The translations under genes and the position numbers were made by a program. A stretch of 64,000 nucleotides of DNA from Streptomyces lomondensis (lineage in GTDB: Bacteria > Actinomycetota > Actinomycetes > Streptomycetales > Streptomycetaceae): contig NZ_BMWC01000003.1 of assembly GCF_014651035.1 (NCBI RefSeq), positions 1 through 64,000 of the forward strand. The letters are read 5' to 3'. Shown here in pieces: positions 33,752 to 46,611 of the stretch (position 1 is its first letter; each line of letters starts with the position of its first letter). A model generated the notes under the pieces. The model was not told the DNA's origin, searched no databases, and worked only from the letters and a program-made list of their open reading frames with translations.

Positions 33752-35161
33752 ATGCTCGATGCCGTCGTAGTGGGTGCGGGGCCGAACGGACTGACCGCGG
33801 CCGTGGAGCTGGCCCGCCGCGGCTTCTCCGTCGCCGTCTTCGAGGCCCAGGGCACGGTGGGCGGCGGGGCCCGCACCGAGGAGCTCACCCTGCCCGGCTT
33901 CCGGCACGACCCGTGCTCGGCGGCGCACCCGCTCGCCATCAACTCGCCCGCCTTCCGCGCCCTGCCGCTGGAGCGCTACGGCCTGGAGTGGCTGCACGCC
34001 GAGCTGCCCATGGCCCACCCCTTCCCGGACGGCACGGCGGCCGTGCTGGCCCGGTCGGTGGGCGAGACGGCCGCCTCCTTCGGCCCGCGCGACGCCGGGG
34101 CGTACCGCCGGCTCGTCGAGCCCTTCCTGCCCAAGTGGGACACCCTCGCCCGGGACTTCATGTCCCTGCCGCTCACGGCACTGCCCCGCGACCCGGTCAC
34201 CCTCGCCCGCTTCGGCCTCGTCGGGCTGCCTCCGTCGACCCTGCTGATGCGCCGCTTCCGCGACGAACCGGCCAGGGCGCTGTTCGCCGGGCTCGTCGCG
34301 CATGTCATGGCGCCGCTGGGTGGCTTCGCCACCGGCGCCATCGGCCTGGTCTTCGCCCTCGCGGCGCACGCCCGGGGCTGGCCCGTCGCCCGCGGCGGCT
34401 CCCAGGCGATCTCCGACGCCCTCGCCGCCCTCCTGCGCGACCTCGGCGGCAGCGTCCACACGGACTACGAGGTCAAGCGCCTGGACGACCTGCCGCCGGC
34501 CCGGGCGTACGTCTTCGACACCTCGCCCACCGCCCTGGCCCGTATCGCGGGCTTCGGCGACCACTACGCCGGCTACCGCTACGGGCCGGGCGCCTTCAAG
34601 ATCGACTACGCGCTGGACGGCCCCGTGCCATGGACCGCGAAGGAGGCCCGCGTCGCCGGGACGGTGCAGATCGGTGCCAGCCGCGCGGAGATCGGCGCGG
34701 CCCTGCGCGCGGCGTCCCGGGAGGGCCGGGCTCCCGACAAGCCGTTCATGATCACGGTCCAGCCGAGTGTCGTCGACCCGACCCGGGCCCCCGCCGGCAA
34801 GCACGTCTTCTGGGCCTACGGCCACGTCCCGCACGGCTGGACCGGTGACCTCACCGACGCCATCGAGCGCCAACTGGAGCGTTTCGCCCCGGGGTTCCGC
34901 GACCGCGTCCTGGCCCGCGCCACGGCGGGCCCGCCCGAGCTCGCCGCCCGCAACGCCAACTACGTCGGCGGTGACATCGCCTCCGGCGCGGTCTCCGGCC
35001 TCCAGCTCCTGCTGCGCCCGAAGCTCACCCTGTCCCCATACCACACCCCTCACCCGGCCGTCTTCATCTGCTCGTCGGCGACCCCGCCGGGCCCCGGGGT
35101 GCACGGCATGTCGGGACACAACGCCGCGAAGGCCGTATGGAAGCGACTGAGGCAGACATGA
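33752..35161 (+). CDS. FAD-dependent amine/phytoene-desaturase-type oxidoreductase
   Basis: A 469-residue flavoprotein. The N terminus has the dinucleotide-binding fold [20 protein letters not shown] followed by an FAD ribose Glu (VFEAQ), then GGGARTEE. A second conserved patch, [15 protein letters not shown], and the C-terminal [14 protein letters not shown] match phytoene-dehydrogenase-like proteins. Substrate is unknown; no other carotenoid gene is near. The ATG at 33752 is better placed for the GAAGG site than the GTG at 33743. Its stop overlaps the macrodomain start by 4 bp (ATGA). Confidence 0.87.
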   Translation: MLDAVVVGAGPNGLTAAVELARRGFSVAVFEAQGTVGGGARTEELTLPGFRHDPCSAAHPLAINSPAFRALPLERYGLEWLHAELPMAHPFPDGTAAVLARSVGETAASFGPRDAGAYRRLVEPFLPKWDTLARDFMSLPLTALPRDPVTLARFGLVGLPPSTLLMRRFRDEPARALFAGLVAHVMAPLGGFATGAIGLVFALAAHARGWPVARGGSQAISDALAALLRDLGGSVHTDYEVKRLDDLPPARAYVFDTSPTALARIAGFGDHYAGYRYGPGAFKIDYALDGPVPWTAKEARVAGTVQIGASRAEIGAALRAASREGRAPDKPFMITVQPSVVDPTRAPAGKHVFWAYGHVPHGWTGDLTDAIERQLERFAPGFRDRVLARATAGPPELAARNANYVGGDIASGAVSGLQLLLRPKLTLSPYHTPHPAVFICSSATPPGPGVHGMSGHNAAKAVWKRLRQT

Positions 35162-35667
35162 CCGCCATCGAACTGGTCCAGGGGGACATCACCCGCGAGA
35201 GCGTCGACGCGATCGTCAACGCGGCCAACTCCTCGCTGCTGGGCGGGGGAGGGGTCGACGGGGCGATCCACCGCCGCGGCGGCCCCGCGATCCTGGAAGA
35301 CTGCCGCAAGCTGCGCGCCTCCCACTACGGCAAGGGCCTGCCCACGGGCCAGGCGGTCGCCACCACCGCCGGGAACCTGGACGCCCGCTGGGTCATCCAC
35401 ACCGTCGGCCCCGTGTACAGCGCGACCGAGGACCGCTCCGGCCTCCTCGCCTCCTGCTACCGCGAGTCCCTCCGCGTCGCCGACGAACTCGGCGCCCGTA
35501 CCGTCGCGTTCCCCGCCATCTCCACCGGCGTGTACGGCTGGCCGATGGACGACGGCGACCGGATCGCGGTCGAGACCGTGCGTTCGGCGGACACGGCGGT
35601 CGAGGAGGTCAGGTTCGTGCTCTTCGACCGGCAGGCGTACGAGATGTTCTCCCAGCAGCTCCGCTGA
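35158..35667 (+). CDS. macrodomain O-acetyl-ADP-ribose deacetylase
   Basis: A 169-residue single macrodomain of the YmdB/MacroD type. It should hydrolyse O-acetyl-ADP-ribose or remove mono-ADP-ribose from protein acids. Key motifs are visible: [24 protein letters not shown] (ADP-ribose binding, catalytic Asn/Asp region), AVATTAGNL and [13 protein letters not shown]. It is translationally coupled to the FAD oxidoreductase. It adds to the ADP-ribose enzymes of this window (sirtuin, Nudix and ARH at 51-53 kb). Confidence 0.92.
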   Translation: MTAIELVQGDITRESVDAIVNAANSSLLGGGGVDGAIHRRGGPAILEDCRKLRASHYGKGLPTGQAVATTAGNLDARWVIHTVGPVYSATEDRSGLLASCYRESLRVADELGARTVAFPAISTGVYGWPMDDGDRIAVETVRSADTAVEEVRFVLFDRQAYEMFSQQLR

Positions 35668-35683
35668 GGCACTGCGGGCGGGC

Positions 35684-36517
35684 TCAGACGGGCTCGGGCT
35701 CGAAGTGCCGCAGCAGGTCCCGGCCGGGCTGGACGACGCCGTAGCTGCTCTCCGGTACGGCGTTCCAGACGCCGGGGAGATCGCCCAGCGGCTCCGACAC
35801 GACGAGGCGGGTGTCGTCGGAGATGTGCTTCAGGAACGCGAGGTCGGGGTGGAGGGCGCGTACGTCCTCGACGCGGCTGCTGTAGTACAGCGACCGCGCG
35901 TCTCCGCCGCTGGCGTACCGGAAGAACCACATCCGTTCCCCGTCGGTCACCGCGACCGTCATCTGGAGGGGCTCCGGCACGCCGTGCTCGTGCCCGAGCC
36001 GCTCGATGAGCCCGGCCATACGGGCCACCGCGCCCGGCGGGTCGGCGTCGAGGCCGAGGGTGAGGGCCACGTGGAACATCACCTCGGAGTCCGTCGTGCC
36101 CTCGATCGACGGGAACAGCGCCGGGTCCACCGCCATCATCAGGTCCCGGCGCAGCTCGGCGAACCCGGTGATCGCCCCGTTGTGCATCCACATCCAGCGC
36201 TCGTGGCGGAAGGGGTGGCAGTTGGTCTGCTGCACGGCCGTCCCGGTGGAGGCGCGCACATGGGCGAAGAACAGGGGCGAGCGGACGTGGTCGGCGATCT
36301 CCCTCAGGTTGCGGTTGCTCCAGGCCGGGCCCGTGTCCCGGATGACGGCCGGACTGCGCAGGTGCCACGCGTACCAGCCGACGCCGAAACCGTCGCCGTT
36401 GGTCGTCTCGAGCCCCATCCGCGCGTGCAGGCTCTGATCGATCAGCGAGTGCTGCGGGCGGTAGAGGACGTCGTCGAGCAGCACGGGAGTGCCCGAGTAG
36501 GCGAGCCAGCGGCACAT
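35684..36517 (-). CDS. class II glutamine amidotransferase (GATase_4 type)
   Basis: A 277-residue Ntn-type amidotransferase. Met1 is followed by Cys2 (MCRWLAYSG), the N-terminal nucleophile after methionine removal. Supporting motifs are NGDGFGVGWY, HVRAST, NCHPFRHERWMWMHNGAI and EGTTDSEVMFHV. It lacks a synthase domain, so it works alone or gives ammonia to a partner. EgtC-like enzymes share this architecture, but no ergothioneine genes are adjacent. The ATG at 36517 is fixed by the catalytic Cys. Convergent with the macrodomain gene (16-bp gap). Confidence 0.87.
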   Translation of the reverse strand: MCRWLAYSGTPVLLDDVLYRPQHSLIDQSLHARMGLETTNGDGFGVGWYAWHLRSPAVIRDTGPAWSNRNLREIADHVRSPLFFAHVRASTGTAVQQTNCHPFRHERWMWMHNGAITGFAELRRDLMMAVDPALFPSIEGTTDSEVMFHVALTLGLDADPPGAVARMAGLIERLGHEHGVPEPLQMTVAVTDGERMWFFRYASGGDARSLYYSSRVEDVRALHPDLAFLKHISDDTRLVVSEPLGDLPGVWNAVPESSYGVVQPGRDLLRHFEPEPV

Positions 36518-37010
36518 GGTCGGTACCCCCGTTCCGAGCCGGCCGCGGCGGTGCCGCGCGGCTCTATGGGTGGTGGTGCGGATACGCCTTCCGCGCGAGT
36601 ACCCGGAACTCGCGGCCCTCCCCCTCGCACTGGTGGGACCCACGGCCACCTGGGGTGACGCGCCACCGGACGGCCACGCCCACGGGCCGTGCCTCCGCCG
36701 CCGGAGAGCACGGCCCTGGCCGGTTGCGCGGTGCTTGGCCCCATGGCGCTTGGTGCGCGCGGCGCCCGGTCACGCAGTGCGTGCCCGAGTGCCGCTCCGC
36801 GTCACGGCCGGCACCCGATCGCGCGGTGCCGGGTCTAGCGCGGCACCCGTCCGCGCGGCGTCAGGCCCCGCGGGCACTGGGTCCCGCGGGCCTGGTCCGG
36901 CGCGGCTCCTGGTCCTGCGGTGGGCGTGGCCGCGTGCGGTGCCGCGGTCTTGTGCGGCGTCTGGCCGTGTCGGGCGGTCGGGTGTGGTGCCGCGTCTGGT
37001 CGTGTCGGGC
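36518..37010. other. gene-free GC-rich spacer leading into tandem repeats
   Basis: About 490 bases between the amidotransferase start and the 47-bp repeat array. Long open frames exist on both strands, but they have no codon bias, no ribosome binding sites and Arg/Pro/Gly-rich translations, so I call no gene. From about 36840 the sequence becomes internally repetitive, with degenerate GTGTCGGGCGG and CGTCTGG units grading into the array. The amidotransferase promoter must lie at the left edge. Confidence 0.6.
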
Positions 37011-37240
37011 GGCCACGTGTGGTCGTGTCGGGCGGCCACGTGTGGTGTCGTGTCCTGTCCGGTATCTGGTCGTGTCGGGCGGCCACGTGTGGTGTCGTGT
37101 CCTGTCCGGTATCTGGCCGTGTCGGGCGGCCACGTGTGGTGTCGTGTCCTGTCCGGTATCTGGCCGTGTCGGGCGGTCACGTGTGGTGTCGCGTCCTGTC
37201 CGGCGTCTGGCCGCGTCGGGCGGCCACGTGCGGCGCGTGG
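37011..37240. repeat. 47-bp tandem repeat array
   Basis: GGCCACGTGTGG (or its GGTCACG/GGCCACGTGCGG variants) recurs at 37034, 37081, 37128, 37175 and 37222, exactly 47 bp apart; an additional 23-bp short unit begins at 37011. Each unit also contains GTCCTGTCCGG and TCTGGCCGTGTCGGGC. The period is not a multiple of three, and units are nearly identical, pointing to recent expansion. Each unit holds a CACGTG palindrome. Confidence 0.9.
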
Positions 37241-37325
37241 CTCCGCGCCGCGCCTGGCTCCGCGCCGCGCCTGGCTCCGCGCCGCGCCTGGCTCCGCGCC
37301 GCGCCTGGCTCCGCGCCGCGCCTGG
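37241..37325. repeat. 17-bp tandem repeat, five copies
   Basis: CTCCGCGCCGCGCCTGG is repeated five times with no visible variation, directly after the 47-bp array. A degenerate further unit (CCCTGCCCCGCGCCCGG) follows. The pure copies suggest slippage; the array ends 80 bp before the ABC-F stop codon. Confidence 0.9.
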
Positions 37326-37404
37326 CCCTGCCCCGCGCCCGGTTCCGTGCCGTGCACGGCCGCTCGCCGGCCCCCGTCACGCGCCCGTCACGCCCGGCGT
37401 CTCG

Positions 37405-39075
37405 TCACCGCGTCACCGTCTCCGCCACCCCCTCCGTGTCCGTCGAGCGGTCCCGCGACAGCGTCAGCCGTGGCCAGGTGCTGATGTCGCGTTGCATCTG
37501 GCGGTCGTGGGTGGCCAGGATGACCGCCGCGTAGGTGGTGCGCAGGGCTTCGGTGAGTTCGTCGACCAGGGCGATGGACAGGTGGTTGGTGGGCTCGTCC
37601 AGCAGCAGGACGTGGGGGCGGGCCGCGACGGCCAGGGCCAGGTCGAGCCGGCGCTGCTGGCCGACCGACAGCTCGGCCACCGGCTTGTCGGCGTCGCGTG
37701 AGGTGAGCAGGCCCAGCGAGCCGAGCCCCACCACCTCGCCCTCCTTCAGCACACCCGCCGTGACCAACTGCGCGGTGTGCGCCTCGTAGAGGTCACGGGC
37801 CCGCCGGTGCGCCGCCCGCGGCGACTCCTGCCCGAGCAGTCGCAGCCGCACCCCGCGCGCCCGGTGCACCCGGCCCGTGCCCGGGGAGAGCCGCCCGGCC
37901 AGGACGGACAGCAGCGTGGACTTGCCCGCCCCGTTCGGACCGGTGACGGCCAGCCGGTCGCCGGACGTCACCGACAGGCTCGCCGCCCGGTGCAGCCGAC
38001 CGTCGACCGTCACCTCCTCCGCACGCAGCAGGACGACGCCCGGCCGGGCGGGCAGGCCGGGCAGCGAGAGGCGCTGCGGCGGCACCGGCGCGGTGACCTT
38101 GTGCCGCTCCAGGTCGTCCTGGCGCCGGTGCACGGAGCGCACCAGGGCCCCGGCACGGGTGGCGCGCTGATGCTTGCCGGTGCCCTTGCCCGGACGCCAC
38201 CCGGTGATCTGCCGGTTCTGCGCCTCGGACAGGGCCTGCTGGAGCCGGTGGTGCTCGCTCCGCTGCTGCTCGTACTCCTCCTCCCAGCGGGCCAACTCGG
38301 CCTCGCGGCCCTCGCGGTAGCCGGCGTAGCCGCCGCCGTGGACGGCCGGGCGGCCGTCCCGCGTGGGGTCGAGGTCGAGGATCGTGGTCGCCACGTCCGC
38401 GAGGAGCGCCCGATCGTGGCTGACCACCACGACGCCGCCCGGGTGGGCGCGCAGCCGTGCGGTGAGGTAGTCCAGCCCGGCCAGGTCCAGGTGGTTGGTC
38501 GGCTCGTCCAGGAGCAGGAAGTCGTACTCCGCGCCGAGCAGACAGGCCAGCCGGATCCGGTAGCGCTGGCCGACCGACAGCGTGGCCAGCCGACGGGCAC
38601 GGTCGCTGACCGCGCCGAGTCCGTCCAGGGCGACGTCCACGCGGCGGTCGGCGTCCCAGGCGTCCAGGGCCTGTGCCGCCTCCAGGGCATCGGCGTAGGC
38701 CTGTTCGGCCCCGGGGCACTCCGCGGCGAGTGCTTCCGCGGCGGTGTCCAGGTTCCGCAGGGCCGCGCGGGCGTCGGCCAGGTGCTCGTCGACGAAGTCG
38801 CCGACCGTGCGCTCGTCCTCGGCGGGCATCTCCTGCTCGGCCAGGGCGAGGGTGCCCACGCGGTGCACGGTTCCCGCGTCCGGCGCCAGGAGGCCGGCCA
38901 GGACGTGCAGCAGGGTCGACTTGCCGCGGCCGTTCTCGCCGACGACACCCCACCGGGAACCGGGGGAGACCTTCATCTCGACGTCGTGCAGCACCGTGCG
39001 GCCCCCGCGCTCGACGCGGATTCCGGCACAGGTCAGCTGGGCCCGGGCACGAGCGGGCAGGGTAAGGGTGGTCAC
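37405..39075 (-). CDS. ABC-F ribosome-associated ATPase (antibiotic-resistance type)
   Basis: A 556-residue soluble protein with two ABC domains and no membrane segment. Domain 1 has GENGRGKST, signature LSVGQRYRI and FLLLDEPTNHLD; domain 2 has GPNGAGKST, signature LSVGQQRRL and LLLDEPTNHLS. The charged linker between them (about residues 250-330) corresponds to the ribosome P-site-reaching element. The GTG at 39075 has GGAGG eight bases upstream. Such proteins protect the ribosome from macrolides, lincosamides or pleuromutilins, or regulate translation. A long leader with a tiny ORF and a hairpin precedes the gene, typical of ribosome-mediated attenuation. Confidence 0.9.
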   Translation of the reverse strand: MTTLTLPARARAQLTCAGIRVERGGRTVLHDVEMKVSPGSRWGVVGENGRGKSTLLHVLAGLLAPDAGTVHRVGTLALAEQEMPAEDERTVGDFVDEHLADARAALRNLDTAAEALAAECPGAEQAYADALEAAQALDAWDADRRVDVALDGLGAVSDRARRLATLSVGQRYRIRLACLLGAEYDFLLLDEPTNHLDLAGLDYLTARLRAHPGGVVVVSHDRALLADVATTILDLDPTRDGRPAVHGGGYAGYREGREAELARWEEEYEQQRSEHHRLQQALSEAQNRQITGWRPGKGTGKHQRATRAGALVRSVHRRQDDLERHKVTAPVPPQRLSLPGLPARPGVVLLRAEEVTVDGRLHRAASLSVTSGDRLAVTGPNGAGKSTLLSVLAGRLSPGTGRVHRARGVRLRLLGQESPRAAHRRARDLYEAHTAQLVTAGVLKEGEVVGLGSLGLLTSRDADKPVAELSVGQQRRLDLALAVAARPHVLLLDEPTNHLSIALVDELTEALRTTYAAVILATHDRQMQRDISTWPRLTLSRDRSTDTEGVAETVTR

Positions 39076-39107
39076 GTTCTCTTCCTCCGTGAGGAGGGCA
39101 CACTTCA

Positions 39108-39123
39108 CCCCCGGTTCGGGGGG
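39108..39123 (-). promoter_or_regulatory. leader hairpin before the ABC-F gene
   Basis: CCCCCCGAACCGGGGG on the minus strand forms a six-base-pair stem with an AAC loop, about 30 bases upstream of the ABC-F start codon. More GC-rich inverted repeats lie between it and the leader ORF. It is a candidate attenuator stem. Confidence 0.5.
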
Positions 39124-39256
39124 ATGCGAGCGGGCCTTCTGATCCGACGGACGGCCGGGCCCCAGGACGGGGCGGGCCGTGGGCGACGTCGCGGCTCCCG
39201 GCGCCTCAGCCCGTGTGCGACACGGCGTGTGAGGGGCGCGGAGCCAGTGGCCCGGA

Positions 39257-39280
39257 TCAGAGGTAGAGAACGTAACTCAC
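39257..39280 (-). CDS. candidate 7-residue leader peptide (VSYVLYL)
   Basis: GTG-AGT-TAC-GTT-CTC-TAC-CTC-TGA, about 180 bases before the ABC-F start. A TAGCAT -10-like element ends six bases upstream of the GTG, so transcription would begin at the GTG and the leader would be leaderless. Short hydrophobic leader peptides in front of ABC-F and erm genes stall ribosomes in the presence of drug and release the hidden downstream start. Assignment is inference from position and form. Confidence 0.45.
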   Translation of the reverse strand: MSYVLYL

Positions 39281-39324
39281 ACCAGCATGCTAACAGTTGC
39301 GGCCCGAGCCGCCCCTCCGCACGC

Positions 39325-41370
39325 TCAGGCGCGGGCGCGCACCAGCAGGAGCGCGACATCGTCGTCGGGCTCCGGACGCAGCGCGCCGAGGAGGCTGTCG
39401 CCGGCCCGCTGCAGGCTGGGGCCCGGGGTCTCCAGGAGGCGGGTCAGCGTGCTGAGCCCGGTGTCGATCGGCTCCCCGCGGTTCTCGACCAGACCGTCGG
39501 TGTAGAGGGCGAGCAGGGAGCCCGGCGCGAAGTCGACTTCGACGGTGCCGAACTCGACACCCCCGACCCCGAGCGGAACGCCGCCCGGCACGTCGACGAG
39601 CTTCGCGCCGCCGTCCGCCCCGGCGAGCACGGGCGGCAGATGACCCGCGCTGGACAGGGCGCAGGTGCCGCGCCCCAGGTCGCACACGGCGTACACGCAG
39701 GTGGCGATCGCGTCGCCGAGCGAGCCGGCGATGTCGTCGAGGTGCCGCAGCAGCTCGGCGGGCGGCAGGTCGAGGCGGGCCAGCGCCCGCGTCGCCGTGC
39801 TCAGCTGCCCCATGATCGCCGCGGCCTGGACGCCCTTGCCCATCACGTCCCCCACGACGAGCCCGGTCCGTCCCGGCCCCAGCGGCAGCACGTCGTACCA
39901 GTCGCCGCCGACCTCGCTGAGGGCCGGCCGGTAGCGGGCGGCGATGTCGAGCCCCTCCCGCTCGGCGGGCGTACTGGGGAGCAGACTGCGCTGGAGGGTC
40001 AGCGCGGTGCCGCGCTCCCGTCCGTAGAGGCGGGCGTTGTCTATGCAGATCGCGGCGCGGGCGGCGAGTTCCGAGGCGAGCAGCTGGTCCCGGTCGTCGA
40101 AGGGGCGCTCATTGACCGTGCGGTACAGCGAGAGCGTGCCGAGCACCTTGCCCCGGGCCATCAGCGGCAGCGCCAGGTAGGAGTGGGCGCCGGCCTCGTG
40201 CAGGGCCTGGGCGGCCCGCGCGTCCCGGGCGAGGCGGCGCAGCATCTTCGGGTCCACGCGCTCGACCAGGACCGGGCGGGCCCGGCGGACGCACTGCGTG
40301 ATGACCCGTGACGAACCGTAGGTCGCCAGCTCGCCCACCGGATCGGCGGCGTGGATGGCGTCGGTGGGATAGCCCGCCGCGACGGCCAGCGCCCGGAACT
40401 CGGCCGGGGCGCCGCCCGACACGGGCGTGATGGTGCCGTGGGCCACGACCGACTCCAGGACGTCGACGGCCGCCAGGTCGGCCAGTTGCGGCACGACCAC
40501 CTCGGCCAGCTCCCGGGCGGTCTGCTGGAGGTCGAGGGTGGTGCCGATCCGCACGCCCGCGTCGGCGATCACCGACAGGTGCTGGCGGGCCTGGGCGACC
40601 TCGGCCGAGGCCTGCTGGCGCTCGGTGATGTCCAGCACGGCCATCGCGAGACCGAGCACCCGCCCGTCGGTGTCCTCGATGCGGTGGTACGACTCCGAGT
40701 AGGCGCGGTCCTGGGCGTCCGCCACCGTACGGCCGATGGTCTGCTGGTCGAGCAGGGGTGTGCCGGTCTGCAGGACGTGCCGCATCCGGGCCTCGATGGC
40801 CGCCACGTCCAGGCCCGGCAGCACCTCGCCGATCCGGCGCCCCACCACGGCCTCCTCGGGGACGCCGTTCATCCGCTCCAGCGCGGGGTTCACGCCGACC
40901 CAGCGCAGGTCGTTGTCGAAGACGGCGATGCCGAGCGGGGTCTGGTTGACCAGGCTGTGCGAGAGGGCGAGGTCCCGCTCCACGTTCCGTACGGTCGTCG
41001 CGTCCGCGGCCAGGCCCAGCAGGTGGGGCTGCCCGCCGGGGTCGAGGAGGCGCATCGTGCGGAACTCCACGGCGCGGTCCGTGCCGTCGCGGTGTCGCAG
41101 CGGGAAGACACCGGCCCACCGGCCCCCCGAACTGACCTGCGCGAACAGCTCCCTGCCGCGGGGGCGGTTCTCGGGCGCGACCAGGAGTGTGTCGGCGCGC
41201 TGCCGCAGGGCCTCCTCGGCGGTGTAGCCGAGCAGCTGCTCGATCTCGGGGCTCCACAGGGCGATGTGCCCGGTCCCGTCCAGGACCACGGCGGCGACCT
41301 TCAGCAGGTCCAGCAGCCCGCCGGGTGCGGCCGTGACGGCGTCGCGGTCCGAGGTCGCATACCCGTTCAT
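39325..41370 (-). CDS. PAS-PAS-GAF-SpoIIE protein phosphatase
   Basis: A 681-residue signalling phosphatase. Residues about 15-125 and 135-255 are PAS domains (VVLDGTGHIALWSPEIEQLLGYT; IAVFDNDLRWVGVNPALERM). Residues about 270-440 form a GAF domain. The C-terminal PP2C/SpoIIE domain has metal-binding Asp residues in GGDWYDV, GDVMGKG, YTDGLVENRG and PDDDVALLLV. It probably dephosphorylates an anti-anti-sigma factor in a sigma-B-like partner switch. No kinase (RsbW-like) domain or partner gene is nearby. GGAAGGAG precedes the ATG. It is divergent from the hydrolase across a spacer with 22-bp repeats. Confidence 0.92.
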   Translation of the reverse strand: MNGYATSDRDAVTAAPGGLLDLLKVAAVVLDGTGHIALWSPEIEQLLGYTAEEALRQRADTLLVAPENRPRGRELFAQVSSGGRWAGVFPLRHRDGTDRAVEFRTMRLLDPGGQPHLLGLAADATTVRNVERDLALSHSLVNQTPLGIAVFDNDLRWVGVNPALERMNGVPEEAVVGRRIGEVLPGLDVAAIEARMRHVLQTGTPLLDQQTIGRTVADAQDRAYSESYHRIEDTDGRVLGLAMAVLDITERQQASAEVAQARQHLSVIADAGVRIGTTLDLQQTARELAEVVVPQLADLAAVDVLESVVAHGTITPVSGGAPAEFRALAVAAGYPTDAIHAADPVGELATYGSSRVITQCVRRARPVLVERVDPKMLRRLARDARAAQALHEAGAHSYLALPLMARGKVLGTLSLYRTVNERPFDDRDQLLASELAARAAICIDNARLYGRERGTALTLQRSLLPSTPAEREGLDIAARYRPALSEVGGDWYDVLPLGPGRTGLVVGDVMGKGVQAAAIMGQLSTATRALARLDLPPAELLRHLDDIAGSLGDAIATCVYAVCDLGRGTCALSSAGHLPPVLAGADGGAKLVDVPGGVPLGVGGVEFGTVEVDFAPGSLLALYTDGLVENRGEPIDTGLSTLTRLLETPGPSLQRAGDSLLGALRPEPDDDVALLLVRARA

Positions 41371-41484
41371 GCGAGCCGCTCCTTCCGGCGCGGCAAAGGT
41401 ACCGCCAAGATCCGTTGCTCAGGCTGTCCGATGAGGTCACATTACGGTCGGGAGAGCGACACTGTCGCGCCGAAATGACAAAAA

Positions 41485-41550
41485 AATCGCGGCTCGGTCC
41501 GCAGAGAATCGTGGCTCGGTCCGCAGAGAATCGTGGGCCGGTCCACGGAG
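41485..41550. repeat. 22-bp tandem repeat, three copies, in a divergent promoter region
   Basis: AATCG(C/T)GGCTCGGTCCGCAG plus AG is present at 41485 and 41507, and a diverged third copy (AATCGTGGGCCGGTCCACGG plus AG) at 41529. Two helical turns per unit place the units on one DNA face. They lie between the SpoIIE phosphatase and the alpha/beta hydrolase genes, right before the hydrolase ribosome binding site. Confidence 0.85.
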
Positions 41551-41567
41551 AGAGGGGAAGAGGCATC

Positions 41568-42398
41568 TTGGGTGACTGGACATTGCGGGAGAGCCTGGCC
41601 ACCGCGTCGGGGACCGTGCGCTGGGACCGGCTCGGGGACCCCGGGGGCGAGCCGGTCGTGCTGCTGCACGGGACGCCCTTCTCGTCGTACGTGTGGCACG
41701 AGATCGCCCCCGCTCTCGCCGCCTCGGGACATCACGTCCACGTGTGGGACATGCCGGGCTACGGCACCTCCGAGATGCACCCGGGCCAGGACGTCTCGCT
41801 GGGCGCTCAGGGCGAGGTGTTCGGGGAGCTGCTGGCGCACTGGGGCCTGCGGGAGCCGTCCGTCGTCGCCCACGACTTCGGCGGGTGCGTGGCACTGCGC
41901 GCCCATCTGCTGCACGGGGCCCGCTACCGGCGGCTCGCGCTGGTCGACCCCGTGGCCTTGAGGCCTTGGGGTTCCCCCTTCTTCCGGCTGGTCGGCGAGC
42001 ACAGCCACGTCTTCGAGCAGGTGCCGGCCGCGCTGCACCAGGCCCTGGTGCGCGAGTACGTCACCTCCGCCAGCCACGCCGGGCTGCGCCCCGCCACGCT
42101 CGACGCGCTGGTCCGGCCCTGGACGGGGGAGCGGGGACAGGCCGCCTTCTACCGCCAGATCGCGCAGGCCGACCAGCGCTACACCGACGACATCCAGCCG
42201 CTGTACCCCACGATCGACCTGCCGGTGACGGTCTGCTGGGGCACCGAGGACACCTGGATCCCCTTCGCCAAGGGGCGGGAACTGGCCGCCCTGATCCCGG
42301 GCGCACGGCTGGTGCCCGTCCCGGAGGCCGGTCACCTCGTCCCGCTGGACGCGCCCGCCCGGCTGACGAGCGAGATACTCGCCTTCCTCAGGGGCTGA
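41568..42398 (+). CDS. alpha/beta hydrolase, haloalkane dehalogenase/epoxide hydrolase-like
   Basis: A 276-residue cytoplasmic hydrolase. HGTPFSSYVW forms the oxyanion region and is close to the dehalogenase motif HGNPTSSYVW. The nucleophile elbow is AHDFGG, so the nucleophile is Asp, not Ser, as in dehalogenases and epoxide hydrolases; the Asn that binds halide is Thr here, which weakens a dehalogenase call. Acid and base are in WGTEDTW and PEAGHLVPLD. The TTG start at 41568 is the only in-frame start with a fitting site (GAAGAGG); an ATG at about 41475 would translate the 22-bp repeats. Confidence 0.82.
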   Translation: MGDWTLRESLATASGTVRWDRLGDPGGEPVVLLHGTPFSSYVWHEIAPALAASGHHVHVWDMPGYGTSEMHPGQDVSLGAQGEVFGELLAHWGLREPSVVAHDFGGCVALRAHLLHGARYRRLALVDPVALRPWGSPFFRLVGEHSHVFEQVPAALHQALVREYVTSASHAGLRPATLDALVRPWTGERGQAAFYRQIAQADQRYTDDIQPLYPTIDLPVTVCWGTEDTWIPFAKGRELAALIPGARLVPVPEAGHLVPLDAPARLTSEILAFLRG

Positions 42399-42451
42399 AC
42401 GATCTGCGTCGGGGGCTAATCATCAGGACCGCACAAAGTCCGACGGGGTCA

Positions 42452-42480
42452 TTGCTTCGGTTGTGTTCGAGTCCTAGGGT
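42452..42480 (+). promoter_or_regulatory. predicted sigma70-type promoter of the beta-galactosidase
   Basis: TTGCTT (42452-42457), a 17-bp spacer and TAGGGT (42475-42480) fit a housekeeping (HrdB-like) promoter, giving a leader of about 135 bases before the ATG at 42623. Several CAGTTG repeats follow within the leader. Confidence 0.4.
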
Positions 42481-42559
42481 GTGCCTGCTCAGCAGTTGCT
42501 CCGTCACCGTCAGTTGCCACGATTCTCAACAGAAACACCCATCACCGGTGGGCAGTTGA

Positions 42560-46513
<3,954 letters not shown>

Positions 46514-46525
46514 GCGGAGCGGACC

Positions 46526-46570
46526 GGGGCACGGGCCGGGGAGCGCGTTCGGCTCCCCGGCCCGTGCCCC
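46526..46570. terminator. strong hairpin terminator between convergent genes
   Basis: GGGGCACGGGCCGGGGAGC pairs perfectly over 19 bases with GCTCCCCGGCCCGTGCCCC across a seven-base loop. It lies 12 bases after the beta-galactosidase stop and 41 bases beyond the convergent MFS gene end, so it can serve both directions. Confidence 0.85.
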
Positions 46571-46611
46571 GTGCTGGCAGCGGTCCCATCGCCATGGGGA
46601 CCACCGGCGGC

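Noticed and set aside
37011..37325. CRISPR array
   Set aside because: Units are continuous tandem repeats without unique spacers, and no cas gene is present.
36516..37701. Long overlapping open frames on both strands across the repeat region
   Set aside because: They come from GC-rich repeats with a 47-bp period, have no codon-position bias or ribosome binding sites, and translate to Arg/Pro/Gly-rich text.
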